Positions 43,621-53,100 of a stretch of DNA of 64,000 nucleotides are shown one piece after another. The DNA is from RGIG6165 sp045545175 (GTDB lineage Bacteria > Bacillota > Clostridia > Oscillospirales > Feifaniaceae), in contig JAZQAK010000007.1 in NCBI GenBank assembly GCA_045545175.1, positions 62,001 to 126,000 of the forward strand, given 5' to 3'. The notes under the pieces were generated by a model. That model was not told the DNA's origin and made no database searches. It saw only the letters and a program-made list of their open reading frames with translations. A program made the position numbers and the translations under genes. The stretch's first letter is position 1, and each line of letters opens with the position of its first letter.

Positions 43621-43794
43621 TTACGAATTCCGAATTGATTTCTGTCCGTCCGCCGTACCGTCGTAGCGTTCGATGTTCGCCATTAAAACGTCGTAACTGT
43701 TTTCGCTTTTCTTTTTCTTTGTTTTGACACCTGCATCGTACACACCAAGACGGTATATAAGCACCGCAAGCACCGCCGCAATAAGTTCAGTCAT
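43621..43794 (-). CDS. Small phage membrane peptide, 57 residues
   Basis: Starts MTELIAAVLAVLIYRLGVYD with one membrane helix, then a basic patch KTKKKKSE. ATG 43794 has AAAGGTGG upstream. The last codons (I-R-N-S) come from a heptamer tract. Function unknown. Confidence 0.6.
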   Translation of the reverse strand: MTELIAAVLAVLIYRLGVYDAGVKTKKKKSENSYDVLMANIERYDGTADGQKSIRNS

Positions 43795-43972
43795 TTTATC
43801 ACCACCTTTCGTCGTCCTCGCAAACTTCGCATCATCCGTCAGCAAATATATTTGCTGACTCAATCGCTTCGTTGCTCCTCCTCTTTCCCACCACCACGCA
43901 TTTCATTTGCCTCGTGTCGGGAGCCCTGTTTTTTCCGTCCCGAATTCCGAATTACGCATTCCGCATTCCGAA
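43795..43972. repeat. Family C variant and heptamer tract
   Basis: A family C variant containing CAGCAAATATATTTGCTG (about 43812-43932), and heptamers 43940-43975. Confidence 0.75.
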
Positions 43973-44584
43973 TTATTTTAAGTACGTATTTTCAAATTCC
44001 CATTTAGCAAAGCTTTCGGCATCAAAGGTTTTCTCCGCCGTCTTTCCTTTGAGGTAAGAATACTTTTCTTTACTTTTATTTACTTTACTTTTATTTTCTT
44101 TTCTTTTCTTTGTGGGATTTTCTCTGAGAAAATCGCCTTTTTCTTTAAGAAAATCCTCTTTTTCTCTGCAAATATATTCTTCCGTTTCTTGCTCATCAAG
44201 AAGCCATATATCATTTTCAACCAAGAGATAACGATATCTCCCTCTTACTTTCATACACTCCTGATACTGTTTCTGAATCTCGCTTGAAGTGAGTATATTT
44301 TTATCAAAAAGCGTCGGATTAAAGAAATTGTTTCTGCAAAAATAGGCGACAATCTCCCTGACCCTGTCCTCATCAAGACCGTTGTCATCGGCGACGATGG
44401 CGTAAAAATCCTCGTCAACCGAGAGATAATAGCCTCTGTCCCGGTAGATTTCAGCTAAAAGATATATGTAAAGGCATATACCGTCACACCCGAATTTAGA
44501 GCGAAGCACCTTGATTTTTCTCGAATCAAAGAAAGACGTATCCAGCGGAAAATAGGAAAGCCCGTCGAGCTTAATTCGAGCCAT
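43973..44584 (-). CDS. Phage replisome organiser N-terminal domain protein (DUF4373/Lin1244-like)
   Basis: A 203-residue protein starting MARIKLDGLSYFPLDTSFFD, with the winged-helix domain found at the N-terminus of phage replication organisers (FGCDGICLYIYLLAEIYRDRGYYL). A Lys/Glu/Asn-rich linker and a short C-terminal part follow. It probably binds the phage origin or helps load helicase. It overlaps the zinc-ribbon gene by 14 nt. Confidence 0.8.
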   Translation of the reverse strand: MARIKLDGLSYFPLDTSFFDSRKIKVLRSKFGCDGICLYIYLLAEIYRDRGYYLSVDEDFYAIVADDNGLDEDRVREIVAYFCRNNFFNPTLFDKNILTSSEIQKQYQECMKVRGRYRYLLVENDIWLLDEQETEEYICREKEDFLKEKGDFLRENPTKKRKENKSKVNKSKEKYSYLKGKTAEKTFDAESFAKWEFENTYLK

Positions 44585-44774
44585 AGTACGCCTCTCTTTC
44601 GAGATGGTCGTAGACGGTCAGCTCGTCAACGCAGAAGGCACAGCCGATAATGTCACGGCCGTTTAAATAGACGTCGTCATCCTCACAAAGTTCCGTATCA
44701 CAAACGGGACAGTTTATTTTTCTCATTTCTCTCTCCTGCCCACCCCACAGTTCATACCAATCGTAAATATTCAT
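44571..44774 (-). CDS. Small zinc-ribbon phage protein
   Basis: A 67-residue protein with CPVCDTELCEDD..GCAFC and an N-terminal MNIYDWYELWGGQER helix, usual for short proteins of Clostridial phages. ATG 44774 has GAGGAGG 10 nt upstream; a second ATG at 44726 with AGGAG could also serve. It is the first gene after the right-hand phage promoter. Confidence 0.7.
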   Translation of the reverse strand: MNIYDWYELWGGQEREMRKINCPVCDTELCEDDDVYLNGRDIIGCAFCVDELTVYDHLEREAYYGSN

Positions 44775-44951
44775 AGATTTCAACCTCCTCCGTCGGTTTT
44801 TCAATTCGGAATGCGGAATGCGTAATTCGGAATTAAGGTAGAAATTTTGTTAAACAAAATTTCATTTAACTTCCGTTTAACATTACCATTTTCATACATT
44901 TGTTCTGTTTTTTTAGGTTAAAAAAATGAAACTCCTCGTTTCATCATCTGT
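44775..44951. repeat. Family A unit, ACAGAACAAATGTA copy 5 and GAAAC hairpin
   Basis: Heptamers 44803-44836, AAATTTTG..CAAAATTT hairpin 44845-44865, the minus-strand motif at 44895-44912, and the transcript-leading hairpin GATGAAAC-GAGG-AGTTTCAT at 44927-44948. This is the leader of the phage operon; it has the first hairpin of an H array but not the array. Confidence 0.7.
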
Positions 44952-44980
44952 ATTATACTCGGAAATTTCGGTTTTGTCAA
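44952..44980 (-). promoter_or_regulatory. Consensus promoter at right end of the prophage
   Basis: TTGACA (44975-44980), 17-nt spacer AAACCGAAATTTCCGAG, TATAAT (44952-44957). It drives the minus-strand phage genes and is nearly identical to the promoter at 34934-34962. Confidence 0.85.
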
Positions 44981-45123
44981 CCCTTATTTTCACATTTCCG
45001 AAATATTTTACAAAATGTAGGGGACGGATTTATCCGTCCCCTAATCCAATGAAATTTCGCAGAAATTCCTACCATAATTCCGAATTACGCATTACGAATT
45101 CCGCATTGCAAGAAATAACGGTG
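44981..45123. repeat. Family G and A units next to ddl
   Basis: A GGGGACGGAT-TT-ATCCGTCCCC hairpin (45021-45042), AATTTC hairpin (45048-45068), heptamer tract (45077-45108) and a short AAGAAATAAC..GTTATTTCTT stem (45109-45134) that may end ddl transcription. Confidence 0.65.
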
Positions 45124-46302
45124 TTATTTCTTGCCCGTCAGCCCCTTCGTGCCCTTGATTGCGAACACGTTTTCTTTAAAACTGAAAGTGAGCGCATTTT
45201 TCTCTCTGTCACGCTTGAAAGCGAGGTCGATAAGCTCGTCACACAGCGTTTCAAAGGGCTTACCTGCCGCCTCCCACAAATAGAAGGAGAGCGAGCCGGG
45301 AATGGTATTTATCTCATTTACATATACCTTGTCACCGTCTGCTGTATCCATGAGAAAATCGACTCTGGACACACCGCCGCAGCCGAGTGCCTTAAAGGTT
45401 TTCTCGGTTAAATCCCTTATTTCCTTTTCCTTTTCGGGAGAAATCTCGGCAGGGCACTTTCTCTTGAGAGAACTCATACCCTTCGAGCCTTTTGAACCGC
45501 CCATATACTTGTCTTCGTAGCTTAAAATCTCGTCACACTGAACGGGCTCCTCACACACCGAGGTCTGAACGCTGTCGGCATCGCCGAGTGCGGCACAGTT
45601 GATTTCACGAAGAGACGTCACCGCATGCTCAACTAATATTTTCGAGGCAAAATCGGAGGCGTATTCAACGGCAGAAATAAACGAGCCCCTGTCATCCGCC
45701 CTCTTGATTCCGACGCTGGAGCCGAGATTTGCAGGCTTTACGATAACGGGAAAGCCGAGTGTCTTTTCGACGTCATCGGTCAGTTTATCCCTGTTTTCGA
45801 CAAATTCCCTCGCCGTGAACGCCATATGGGGCACGACGGGCAGACCATTCGCCTCGAGCACCTTTTTCATTATATATTTATCCATTCCGAGTGCAGACGA
45901 AAGGATGTCACATCCAACGTATGGCAACGATAAACTTTCAAAAACGCCTGCAAGCGTACCGTCCTCACAGTTGGTGCCGTGAACGACGGGGAAAGCGACG
46001 TCAATACGGGCATCAAAGCCCTTTTTAAAAAGTCCCTTTGACGCGGAAACGACGTGCACACCGTCCTTTTCCCTGGATAAAAGCACCCTTTCACACGAAT
46101 CAATGAGCGCCTGCATATCGGCAAAATTTTCGGTATCGGTGAGTTTTTCACCCGTATACATAACGCCCTCTTTTGTCATGTATATCGGAAGCACGTCATA
46201 TTTATCCTTGTTAATAGCGTGGAACGCCTGAATTGCGGAAATGACGGAAATCTCATGTTCAACCGACACACCGCCCATAAAAAGACCAACGGTAGTTTTC
46301 AC
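45124..46302 (-). CDS. ddl: D-alanine--D-alanine ligase
   Basis: ATP-grasp ligase that makes the D-Ala-D-Ala dipeptide for peptidoglycan. MGGVSVEHEISVISA at the start, VIVKPANLGSSVGIKR and the metal site YVNEINTIPGSLSFYLW are typical. The length of 392 residues is slightly above the usual. The start is GTG, with GAGGAG 10 nt upstream overlapping the murF stop. The product feeds MurF, encoded directly upstream. Confidence 0.95.
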   Translation of the reverse strand: MKTTVGLFMGGVSVEHEISVISAIQAFHAINKDKYDVLPIYMTKEGVMYTGEKLTDTENFADMQALIDSCERVLLSREKDGVHVVSASKGLFKKGFDARIDVAFPVVHGTNCEDGTLAGVFESLSLPYVGCDILSSALGMDKYIMKKVLEANGLPVVPHMAFTAREFVENRDKLTDDVEKTLGFPVIVKPANLGSSVGIKRADDRGSFISAVEYASDFASKILVEHAVTSLREINCAALGDADSVQTSVCEEPVQCDEILSYEDKYMGGSKGSKGMSSLKRKCPAEISPEKEKEIRDLTEKTFKALGCGGVSRVDFLMDTADGDKVYVNEINTIPGSLSFYLWEAAGKPFETLCDELIDLAFKRDREKNALTFSFKENVFAIKGTKGLTGKK

Positions 46303-46309
46303 TTAAAAA

Positions 46310-47854
46310 TCACTCCTCATAGTTGTCGGGCAGGTCGTTTTCAAAGAGCACGACCGTTTTTTCACCCATTAAAGTCTGTAATTTGCCGAGTGCCTCGCTT
46401 AAATTCTTAACGACGATTGCGTTATCGGCACCCTCTTTAATAGCCTTCGCATTCTTGCCGACGGCAATAATATAATCTGCACATTCTTTTGCCTTGACAC
46501 CGAGCTCACGGTTAAGTTCATACGTCTTTTCACCGAGTTCGACCATACCGGGCGTTATTACCACCCTCGTATACCCCTCAAACGAGGAGAGCACGGAAAG
46601 TGCTTCACTCGCCCCTGCGGGATTTGAGTTGAAGGCATCGTCAATCACGATATAGTTTGCACTTTTTCTGTTAATTTCAAGTCGGTGAGGCACAGCCTTA
46701 AGCCTTGCACACGCAAAGCGTATATCCTCGGCAGGAACGCCGAGTTCCATAGCCATTGCGGCGGCAGTAACGATATTTTTAACGCCCGACATACCGAGCA
46801 GAGAGGTCGAAATTTCTATTTTCTCACCCTTAGCCACAAGCGTAAAGGTCATACCGTTTTCATTGTAAGAAATATCTTTGGCAAAATAGTCACCCGACGT
46901 ACCTGCCCTGATACCCTCACACTCTTTTTCAATGTCTGCACCGATTATCTTAATACCGTCGCAGGCTTCAAAAAGCTCAAATTTGGTTTTTACGATATTT
47001 TCCATCGAGCCGAAATTCTCAAGGTGACACGGCCCAATCGACGTGATTATGCAGTGGGTGGGATGCACTATATCGCAGATTTCCTTTATGTCGCCGACCT
47101 GCTTTGCCCCCATTTCGCAGATAAAATACTTGTGGGTGGGCAACAGATGTTCCCTCACCGTCCTGACCGCACCGAGAGGTGTATTGTAACTTTCGGGTGT
47201 CATAAGGGTGTTGAATTTCTGCGATAAGAATTTTTCTAAAATGTATTTGGTACTCGTCTTACCGTAACTTCCCGTAATGCCGATAACGGTGACGGAGGAT
47301 GAGGCAAGCACCTTTTTAGCATCATTAATATAATACCTTGCAACCGCCTTTTCAAGAGGTGCATTTATAAAGTTGATAAACCTTGTGGCAACCGTTCTGT
47401 AGCAGACTGCAAAAACGCTTATCCAGAAGAGCACGAAAACCCAGAATCTGTCGGAGTAGCCGAAAAGATTTCTTCCCATAACGAGATTGAGCAGTACAAG
47501 CATTATAAGCGACAGCACAGTTGCCGTCACATACAGCCTTTTGACCCTTGCCGTGATGACAAGTTTTTTCTTTTCCGCCTTTCTCGGCGTGAAGATGACG
47601 GCAAGTGCAAGCGTGACCGCAAAGCAGGCGGTAAACACCCATATCGGAAGTGAGGTCATAACGATGATACACGGCACTAAGACGGGGAAAATATACCATA
47701 CGGTAAGTTCTTTCCCGAAGTTTTCCTTTGCCCATTTTTTGTAGCGGTCATTGCGGTATGACGACAGCTGAAGCATATGAAACTGATGCCTGAGCAGTAC
47801 CAAAAACGCCGCAATCACACAAACAAAAGCAATATTCAGATAAATTCTGTTCAT
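46310..47854 (-). CDS. murF: MurF-type ligase with N-terminal membrane domain
   Basis: Adds D-Ala-D-Ala to the UDP-MurNAc-tripeptide. Residues about 1-145 form four or five membrane helices, absent in classical soluble MurF. The Mur ligase core follows with ATP loop GITGSYGKTSTK, then the HCIITSIGPCHLENF and DDAFNSNPAGASEAL segments. The 514 residues start at ATG 47854, where AAAGGA lies 7 nt upstream. It is between a hydrolase gene and ddl in a cell-wall operon. Confidence 0.92.
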   Translation of the reverse strand: MNRIYLNIAFVCVIAAFLVLLRHQFHMLQLSSYRNDRYKKWAKENFGKELTVWYIFPVLVPCIIVMTSLPIWVFTACFAVTLALAVIFTPRKAEKKKLVITARVKRLYVTATVLSLIMLVLLNLVMGRNLFGYSDRFWVFVLFWISVFAVCYRTVATRFINFINAPLEKAVARYYINDAKKVLASSSVTVIGITGSYGKTSTKYILEKFLSQKFNTLMTPESYNTPLGAVRTVREHLLPTHKYFICEMGAKQVGDIKEICDIVHPTHCIITSIGPCHLENFGSMENIVKTKFELFEACDGIKIIGADIEKECEGIRAGTSGDYFAKDISYNENGMTFTLVAKGEKIEISTSLLGMSGVKNIVTAAAMAMELGVPAEDIRFACARLKAVPHRLEINRKSANYIVIDDAFNSNPAGASEALSVLSSFEGYTRVVITPGMVELGEKTYELNRELGVKAKECADYIIAVGKNAKAIKEGADNAIVVKNLSEALGKLQTLMGEKTVVLFENDLPDNYEE

Positions 47855-47971
47855 ACCATTTTCCTTTCTCACCAGCCTCCCTTGTGTAAAGGGAGGTGTC
47901 ACGAAGTGACGGAGGGATTGTTAATCCAATGAAATTCCGCAGGAATTTCCACCATAATTCCGAATTCCGCA
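47855..47971. repeat. Family B and A units between hydrolase and murF
   Basis: A complete family B unit (47875-47922) and a GAAATTCCGCAGGAATTTC hairpin with heptamers (47930-47985) that run into the hydrolase stop codon. Confidence 0.8.
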
Positions 47972-48730
47972 TTACGCATTCCGAATTTCCATAAAGCTTT
48001 CCACCGCCGCATTAAATACCGCAGGACAGTCGAGATAGGAGAAATGCCCTGCCCCCTTAAGCACTACAAGACCTGCATCGGGGATAATTTTTTCCATCTC
48101 CTGCGCCGTGTAAAGAGGTGTCGCCGTATCGTTTTCACCCCAGATTAAAAGCGTGGGGGCGGAAATTTCCTTCATCTGCTCACGCATATCGAGTGAGAGC
48201 ATATTGACCATGGTTTTTTTCATAACGGGCGAGGCGTTACGGTAATCCTCACTGCCCGACTTGCTGACAAGCCTTTCAAGCGCCTTTTTTGCGCCGACGA
48301 GGGAAAGCACCCTCTTTCCGATTTTAAAAAGCCTTATCCTGCATTTAACCTTAAAACTTTTCTTTGCAGGTATGCCTGCCGTATCAACGAATATATTTTT
48401 TGTAACCAACAAATCGGAATTTGTATTGAGTTCAACTGCAATTCTGCCGCCGTTAGAATGTGCGATAATGACGCAGGATTTTATATTTTCACGCCTGCAT
48501 ATTTCAAGCACCAGGTCAGCATAATCCTTAACGGTAAAGGGCTCACTCGGGTCAGAGGTTTTACCGCAGCCGGGCAAATCAATCGCCGTGACACGAAAAT
48601 GCGGTGTGAGAAGCCGTACAATCGGCATAACCGCACCGATAGACGCCCCCCAGCCGTGAAGGATAACAACGTCCTCCCCCACACCTTCGGTTATGTAATT
48701 TACGTTCATATTTTTATAAGTAAAAGTCAT
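47972..48730 (-). CDS. Alpha/beta hydrolase
   Basis: A 252-residue alpha/beta hydrolase. Catalytic triad visible: Ser in AHSNGG, Asp in GENDTATP and His in GAGHFSY; oxyanion segment VILHGWGAS. The substrate is unknown. I chose the second of two adjacent ATGs (48730) because GAGGG lies 5 nt before it. The last three residues (R-N-A) come from a heptamer tract. It leads the murF-ddl operon, but a link to cell-wall synthesis is not shown. Confidence 0.88.
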   Translation of the reverse strand: MTFTYKNMNVNYITEGVGEDVVILHGWGASIGAVMPIVRLLTPHFRVTAIDLPGCGKTSDPSEPFTVKDYADLVLEICRRENIKSCVIIAHSNGGRIAVELNTNSDLLVTKNIFVDTAGIPAKKSFKVKCRIRLFKIGKRVLSLVGAKKALERLVSKSGSEDYRNASPVMKKTMVNMLSLDMREQMKEISAPTLLIWGENDTATPLYTAQEMEKIIPDAGLVVLKGAGHFSYLDCPAVFNAAVESFMEIRNA

Positions 48731-49317
48731 CATTGCCCTCACAAATGTAAAATTGAAAGTTGAAAATTGAAAATTAAGGAAAGAAACTTTTCCAAAGTTT
48801 CAATTAAAATTATTTTCATCACTTTAACGGTGCATCATTATCGGGAGGATGTTGTTTTGTTGTAGGGTTCGGCGTCCCCGACGAACCGCCATCCAATGAA
48901 ACAATTTAAAATGGAAAATTGAAAGTTGAAAATTATGGAAGAAACTTTTCCAAAGTTTCAATTAAATCATTTTCCATTTTCCATTCTCGATTCCCCAAAG
49001 CCTTCCCCTTGAGGTAGCATCTCCCTCAATAGCCTTCCCCTTGTGTCGTCGTCACAAAGTACGCTTTGCTTCGTTTTGCTATCCGCAAAAACTTCGCCTG
49101 CTCCCTTGCTCCTCCTCTTCCCTCGTCATCACAGACTTCGCATCATCCGTCAGCAAATATATTTGCTGACTTAATCGCTTCGTTGTTCTTCCTCTTCCTA
49201 TCACAACGCATTTCATTTGCCTCGTGACAGGAGTCCTTTTTTCGCACTTCGTTCTGCCTCGCAATGGGAGCCCTGTTTATGAAGGTGTCACGAAGTGACG
49301 GATGAGGTGTTCATCCA
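48731..49317. repeat. Repeat block F, G, F, then C nested in C nested in B
   Basis: Family F units 48747-48815 and 48905-48990, G hairpins 48825-48895, an incomplete B unit (49002-49030), and a B unit whose two halves (49031-49039 and 49284-49314) are split by a C unit. That C unit is itself split by a second C variant (about 49122-49242, with CAGCAAATATATTTGCTG). No coding sequence is seen. Confidence 0.75.
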
Positions 49318-49499
49318 ATGAATTGACAACTGACGTTGTCATGAATTGGCTAAAGCCATGAATTGTTGTTATCACAACATGAATTGAATTGCCTTAATGC
49401 ACTCAGTGCAATTCATGAGCCGTAGGCTCTATTCATGAAATTTCAATTTCAATTCATGCCGTAAGGCAATTCATTGATGATGAAACAGAAGTTTCATCA
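49318..49499 (-). repeat. Hairpin array H3 (spacer ATGAATT / AATTCAT)
   Basis: Minus-strand order: GATGAAAC-TTCT-GTTTCATC leader, GCCTTACGGC, GAAATTGAAATTTC, GAGCC-TAC-GGCTC, GCACT-G-AGTGC with ATGAAT(T/A) spacers; centre TTAAGGCAATTC; then GTTGT-GATA-ACAAC, GGCT-TT-AGCC, GACAAC-GTCA-GTTGTC with AATTCAT spacers. A TATAAT box lies at 49504-49509 but its -35 is poor. Confidence 0.8.
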
Positions 49500-49930
49500 T
49501 CATATTATACTACAAACGCAAACAAAAAAAAACACATAAAATATATTTATATAAAGAAGTGTTGCACAAAATAACGTTAATTTAAGTAACGGGCAAAAGT
49601 TTACCGTTTACATAACTCAGGCAAATAACCGATTTCCGCACAAATGTTATAAACATTTTGAACAAAGTTATTAACAGGTCTCAAAGCCTTATCACAAAAG
49701 ACTTTTTTGCAGTTTTGGACGAAATTTCAAAGGCTGCGCAAAGTCAGTAAAACCGTTTTTGAAATTTTAGTTTCGGGGTAGACATAACCACTCAAAAAGA
49801 GCAAAGGAGTAAAGGTTATTTTTATGTCAATTTTAGTAAAACCGCGTCATTAATTGCATTAAATCCACGAATTTAAGTAAAACGGGACGGATTTATCCGT
49901 CCCGCAGTTTAATTGAAACTTCCGAATAAT
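49500..49930. other. AT-rich intergenic region without a recognised gene
   Basis: No clear gene. A hairpin GGGACGGAT-TT-ATCCGTCCC (family G) lies at 49889-49908. An AAAGGAG at 49802-49808 is followed 17 nt later by a 9-codon frame (ATG 49824), too far for normal initiation. This may be a remnant of a lost gene. Confidence 0.5.
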
Positions 49931-50090
49931 AATGAATTGACAACTGACGTTGTCATGAATTGGCTATCGTCATGAATTCTCGCTTCGCTCCATGAATTGA
50001 ATTGCCTTAATGCACTTTAGTGCAATTCATGAGCCGTAGGCTCTATTCATGAAATTTCATATTTCAATTCATGCCGTAAGGCAATTCATT
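49931..50090 (-). repeat. Hairpin array H4 (spacer ATGAATT / AATTCAT)
   Basis: Same plan as H3 without the leader hairpin: GCCTTACGGC, GAAATATGAAATTTC, GAGCC-TAC-GGCTC, GCACT-AA-AGTGC; centre; GAGCGAAGCGAG, an imperfect GAC-GATA-GCC, GACAAC-GTCA-GTTGTC. It lies directly after the terminator of the SLH-protein gene. Confidence 0.8.
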
Positions 50091-50128
50091 AAAAATAAAG
50101 GCCTCCCTTTCGGGAGGTCTTTATTTTT
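50091..50128 (-). terminator. Terminator of the SLH-protein gene
   Basis: AAAAATAAAG(G)CCTCCC-TTTC-GGGAGG(T)CTTTATTTTT, a long stem with A and T tails, right at the stop codon. Confidence 0.88.
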
Positions 50129-53100
50129 AATGATACTGTGCCCAGTCGGGATTTTCACGAAGTGACGTCCACTTTTCGTAAACGTGATTCTTCATGTCGA
50201 AATTGTGACTGTTGGTCGCCTCGCACATTGCAAGGTAGAACCAGTCATCCTCGTTATTGTCGGGCCAGATTATCATATTTGAAAGCAAATCAGCCTTCGT
50301 TTCGGGGATACGGTTGAGCACTCTGTTAATCATCGTAACCGCTTCGGCACGTGTGATAAGAGCGTCGGGTCTAAACGAACCGTCCTCGTAGCCGCGAATC
50401 CAGCCGTGAGCCGCTGCTTCGTGAATTTCAGCCTCAGCCCAGTGACCTGCGACGTCGTTAAAGTGGTCGACAATTTCGAAGTCAGAGTCGTCAAATCTTG
50501 CACAGATAACCGCAAACTCGGCACGTGTGATAAATGCACCGGGAGCGAACTTGCCTGCCGACTTACCGCCGACGATGCCCATAGCGGACATTGTGGAGAT
50601 TGACGTGTTGTACCACGCATCAGCGGGTATATCCGTGTAAGAGTTGTTGCTTGTGAGATTGGTTTTTCTCACGTCGTCCTTAAGAAGTCTGAAGAATATG
50701 GTAGTAACCTCAGCCCTCGTGATGTTGTTTTCGGGACGAAGCGTACCGTCCTCGTAGCCTACGATGTAAGCAAAGTGGTCGTCACCGTTGAGCACAGACG
50801 GAGTGGGTGAGCCGTTGCCTGCACCGCCGTTATCCTCTACCCAGTGTGCATAAACCGTGATGTCCTTATCCATCTTAACCTCGGTCACGTACTGAGTGAG
50901 ACCTTCATCAAGATGCCAGCCGTCAAATACGAAGCCTTCCTTCATGGGAACCTTGGTAAGTTTTACAACCGTACCCTCTGCATAGAGCTCGTTTGAATAC
51001 TTCGTACCGCCGTTGGATTCATAGGTAAGCGTGTATCTGGTGACGGGTGTCACACCACCGCCGCCGCCATTGTATTTCCACTGAGCAACGAAGGTGATGT
51101 CTGCCGTAACCGTATGGTCGTCACCCGGCTGATAGTCGACGTTTTCTGCCTTCCAGCCCGTAAATGTGTGTCTTGACTTAGTGGGAGCGTCCTTGATTGT
51201 AACAACCGTGCCGTGTTCGTACTTAACCGTCGAATAATCGACACCGTCAGCACCGACACCGCCGTTTAAGTCGTAGATAACCTCGTGCAGATCCTCAAAC
51301 ATACCGTAGAATACAACCGTTCTCGCATTGTTGGGGAGACTTGGAATCGTGTACTCACCGTTTACGGGAGTCACGTGGGGTGACTTCCAGCCGTCAAAGA
51401 CGTGGTTGCCGTCCGTACATACGGCATCGGGCTCAACTCTGAGCTTTGCACCGAAGGGAACGCCCGTCTTTGTCGCAGGCAGAGCCGACGCACAGGACGG
51501 AGCCTCACCGTAGTAGCGATATTCAACGTTGTATAGGATTCTGTCGTAGTAGATTTTAATAACCGTCGAGCCGTCACCTGCCACGAAAGCGGAGATAACG
51601 TTGTCAGCCTTAGCGGTAAAGCCGTCGAAATGCTTTACTTCAGCCGTTACGAGCTGACCGCTCGTTGCGGTAAGGTCTGAATACTCAGCAAGCTCGTACT
51701 CGTTGATGGGCTCAGTACCCTCAGCGTTGAGCTTCTGCTGATAGTATTCAACTCTGTACGCCGTGTTCGTATTTGCCGTGAAACTGCCCTTGAAGGTAAC
51801 CGTCTTAGCCGGCATATCAAATTTACCGCCCGAAACCTGAACATCTTCCGTCGTCCAGCCCGAGAAGGTGTAGCCCGTCTGTGAGAGGTCGGGTTTAACC
51901 GAAACGCTCGTGTCATAAAGTTCGGTAGTGTTGTAGTCTTTCGGCACCGTAACCGTCACACCGTGAGGCTGAGCGCCGTCAAGAACGTACTGCACGTCGT
52001 AGGAGAGTCTGTTGTAGAAGAGCTTGAGCTCAAGTGAGCCGTCAGCCTTGATGTTATCGCTTGTGAGTGTATCGACATGATCGGGGTCGAACTTAAAGCC
52101 GTCGTAAACCTTACTTACGGCAGATACGGGAGTACCCGTTTTACCCGTTCTGTACTCTGGCTGACCGTCTCTATGATACTGACCGTCAAGACCCTGCAAC
52201 CAGTGTGACACCTTGTAACCGGTGTTTTCACTCGGTTCAAAGTGACCGACGAGAATCACGTTTCTCGCAGGCATCGTAAACGTGCCCGTTGCGGGACTGT
52301 TCACGTCACCGAAATACCAGCCGATAAATACGTAGCCCTGAAGCGTTACCGTCGGCTCAACCGTCACGGTCTGACCGTATAAGTACGTACCTCCCGTAGG
52401 AAGTGTCGGAAGTGTGAGCCCCGTGGTATCGCCCTCGTAAGCGTAGGAAACGTTGTATTCGTTTCTCTTGTAATAGAGTTTAAGTACGAGATTGCCGTCA
52501 CCCGTGATAACACCCGTCTTTGTAAGAGCACTGTCGGCATCGCTGTAAGTAAAGCCGTTAATCGTTATGGGTGTTGCCGTAACTTTCGCACCCGTCGTGC
52601 CTTCAAGTGTCTGTGTCGAGTAGGGTTTACTCTGATAAGTAACGTTGTCAAGTTCTGTTATATAATGCTCAACCGTGTACTTGGTGTCGGTCTTCGGCTG
52701 GTAGTAGCCGTATATCGTCACCTTTTCGGCAGGCATCACGAAGGAATCTGTAACCGTTATATCGTGTCTGTGCCAACCCGAGAATGTGTAGCCCGGGAGC
52801 ACGTAATCCTCTGCAAGCTCAACCGTTTCACCGTAGTAGTAGGAAACCATTGCAGGAACGGGCTCTGCCTCAGTGGGCACCGTACGTTCGTATTCATAAA
52901 CAACTTCATACTTTTCTCTCGCATAGTAGAGTTTAAGCACAAGGTCGTTTCCGATAACACCCGTCTTTGTTTCCGCACTCTTTACGTCGTCATACGTAAA
53001 GCCTTCGTACTTGAGAAGCGGTGTTGCGGTAACGGTGTGTCCCGTCGTACCCTTGAAGGTTTCGGTATCTGCAGGTGTCGAGGGGTACTTACCGTCCGTA

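Noticed and set aside
18637..45123. att site pair flanking the prophage
   Set aside because: Inspection of the two flanks showed no direct repeat beyond the dispersed families, and no tRNA gene lies at either end.
49824..49853. Nine-codon leader peptide gene after AAAGGAG
   Set aside because: The spacing of 17 nt from the ribosome binding site is too long and nothing coding follows.
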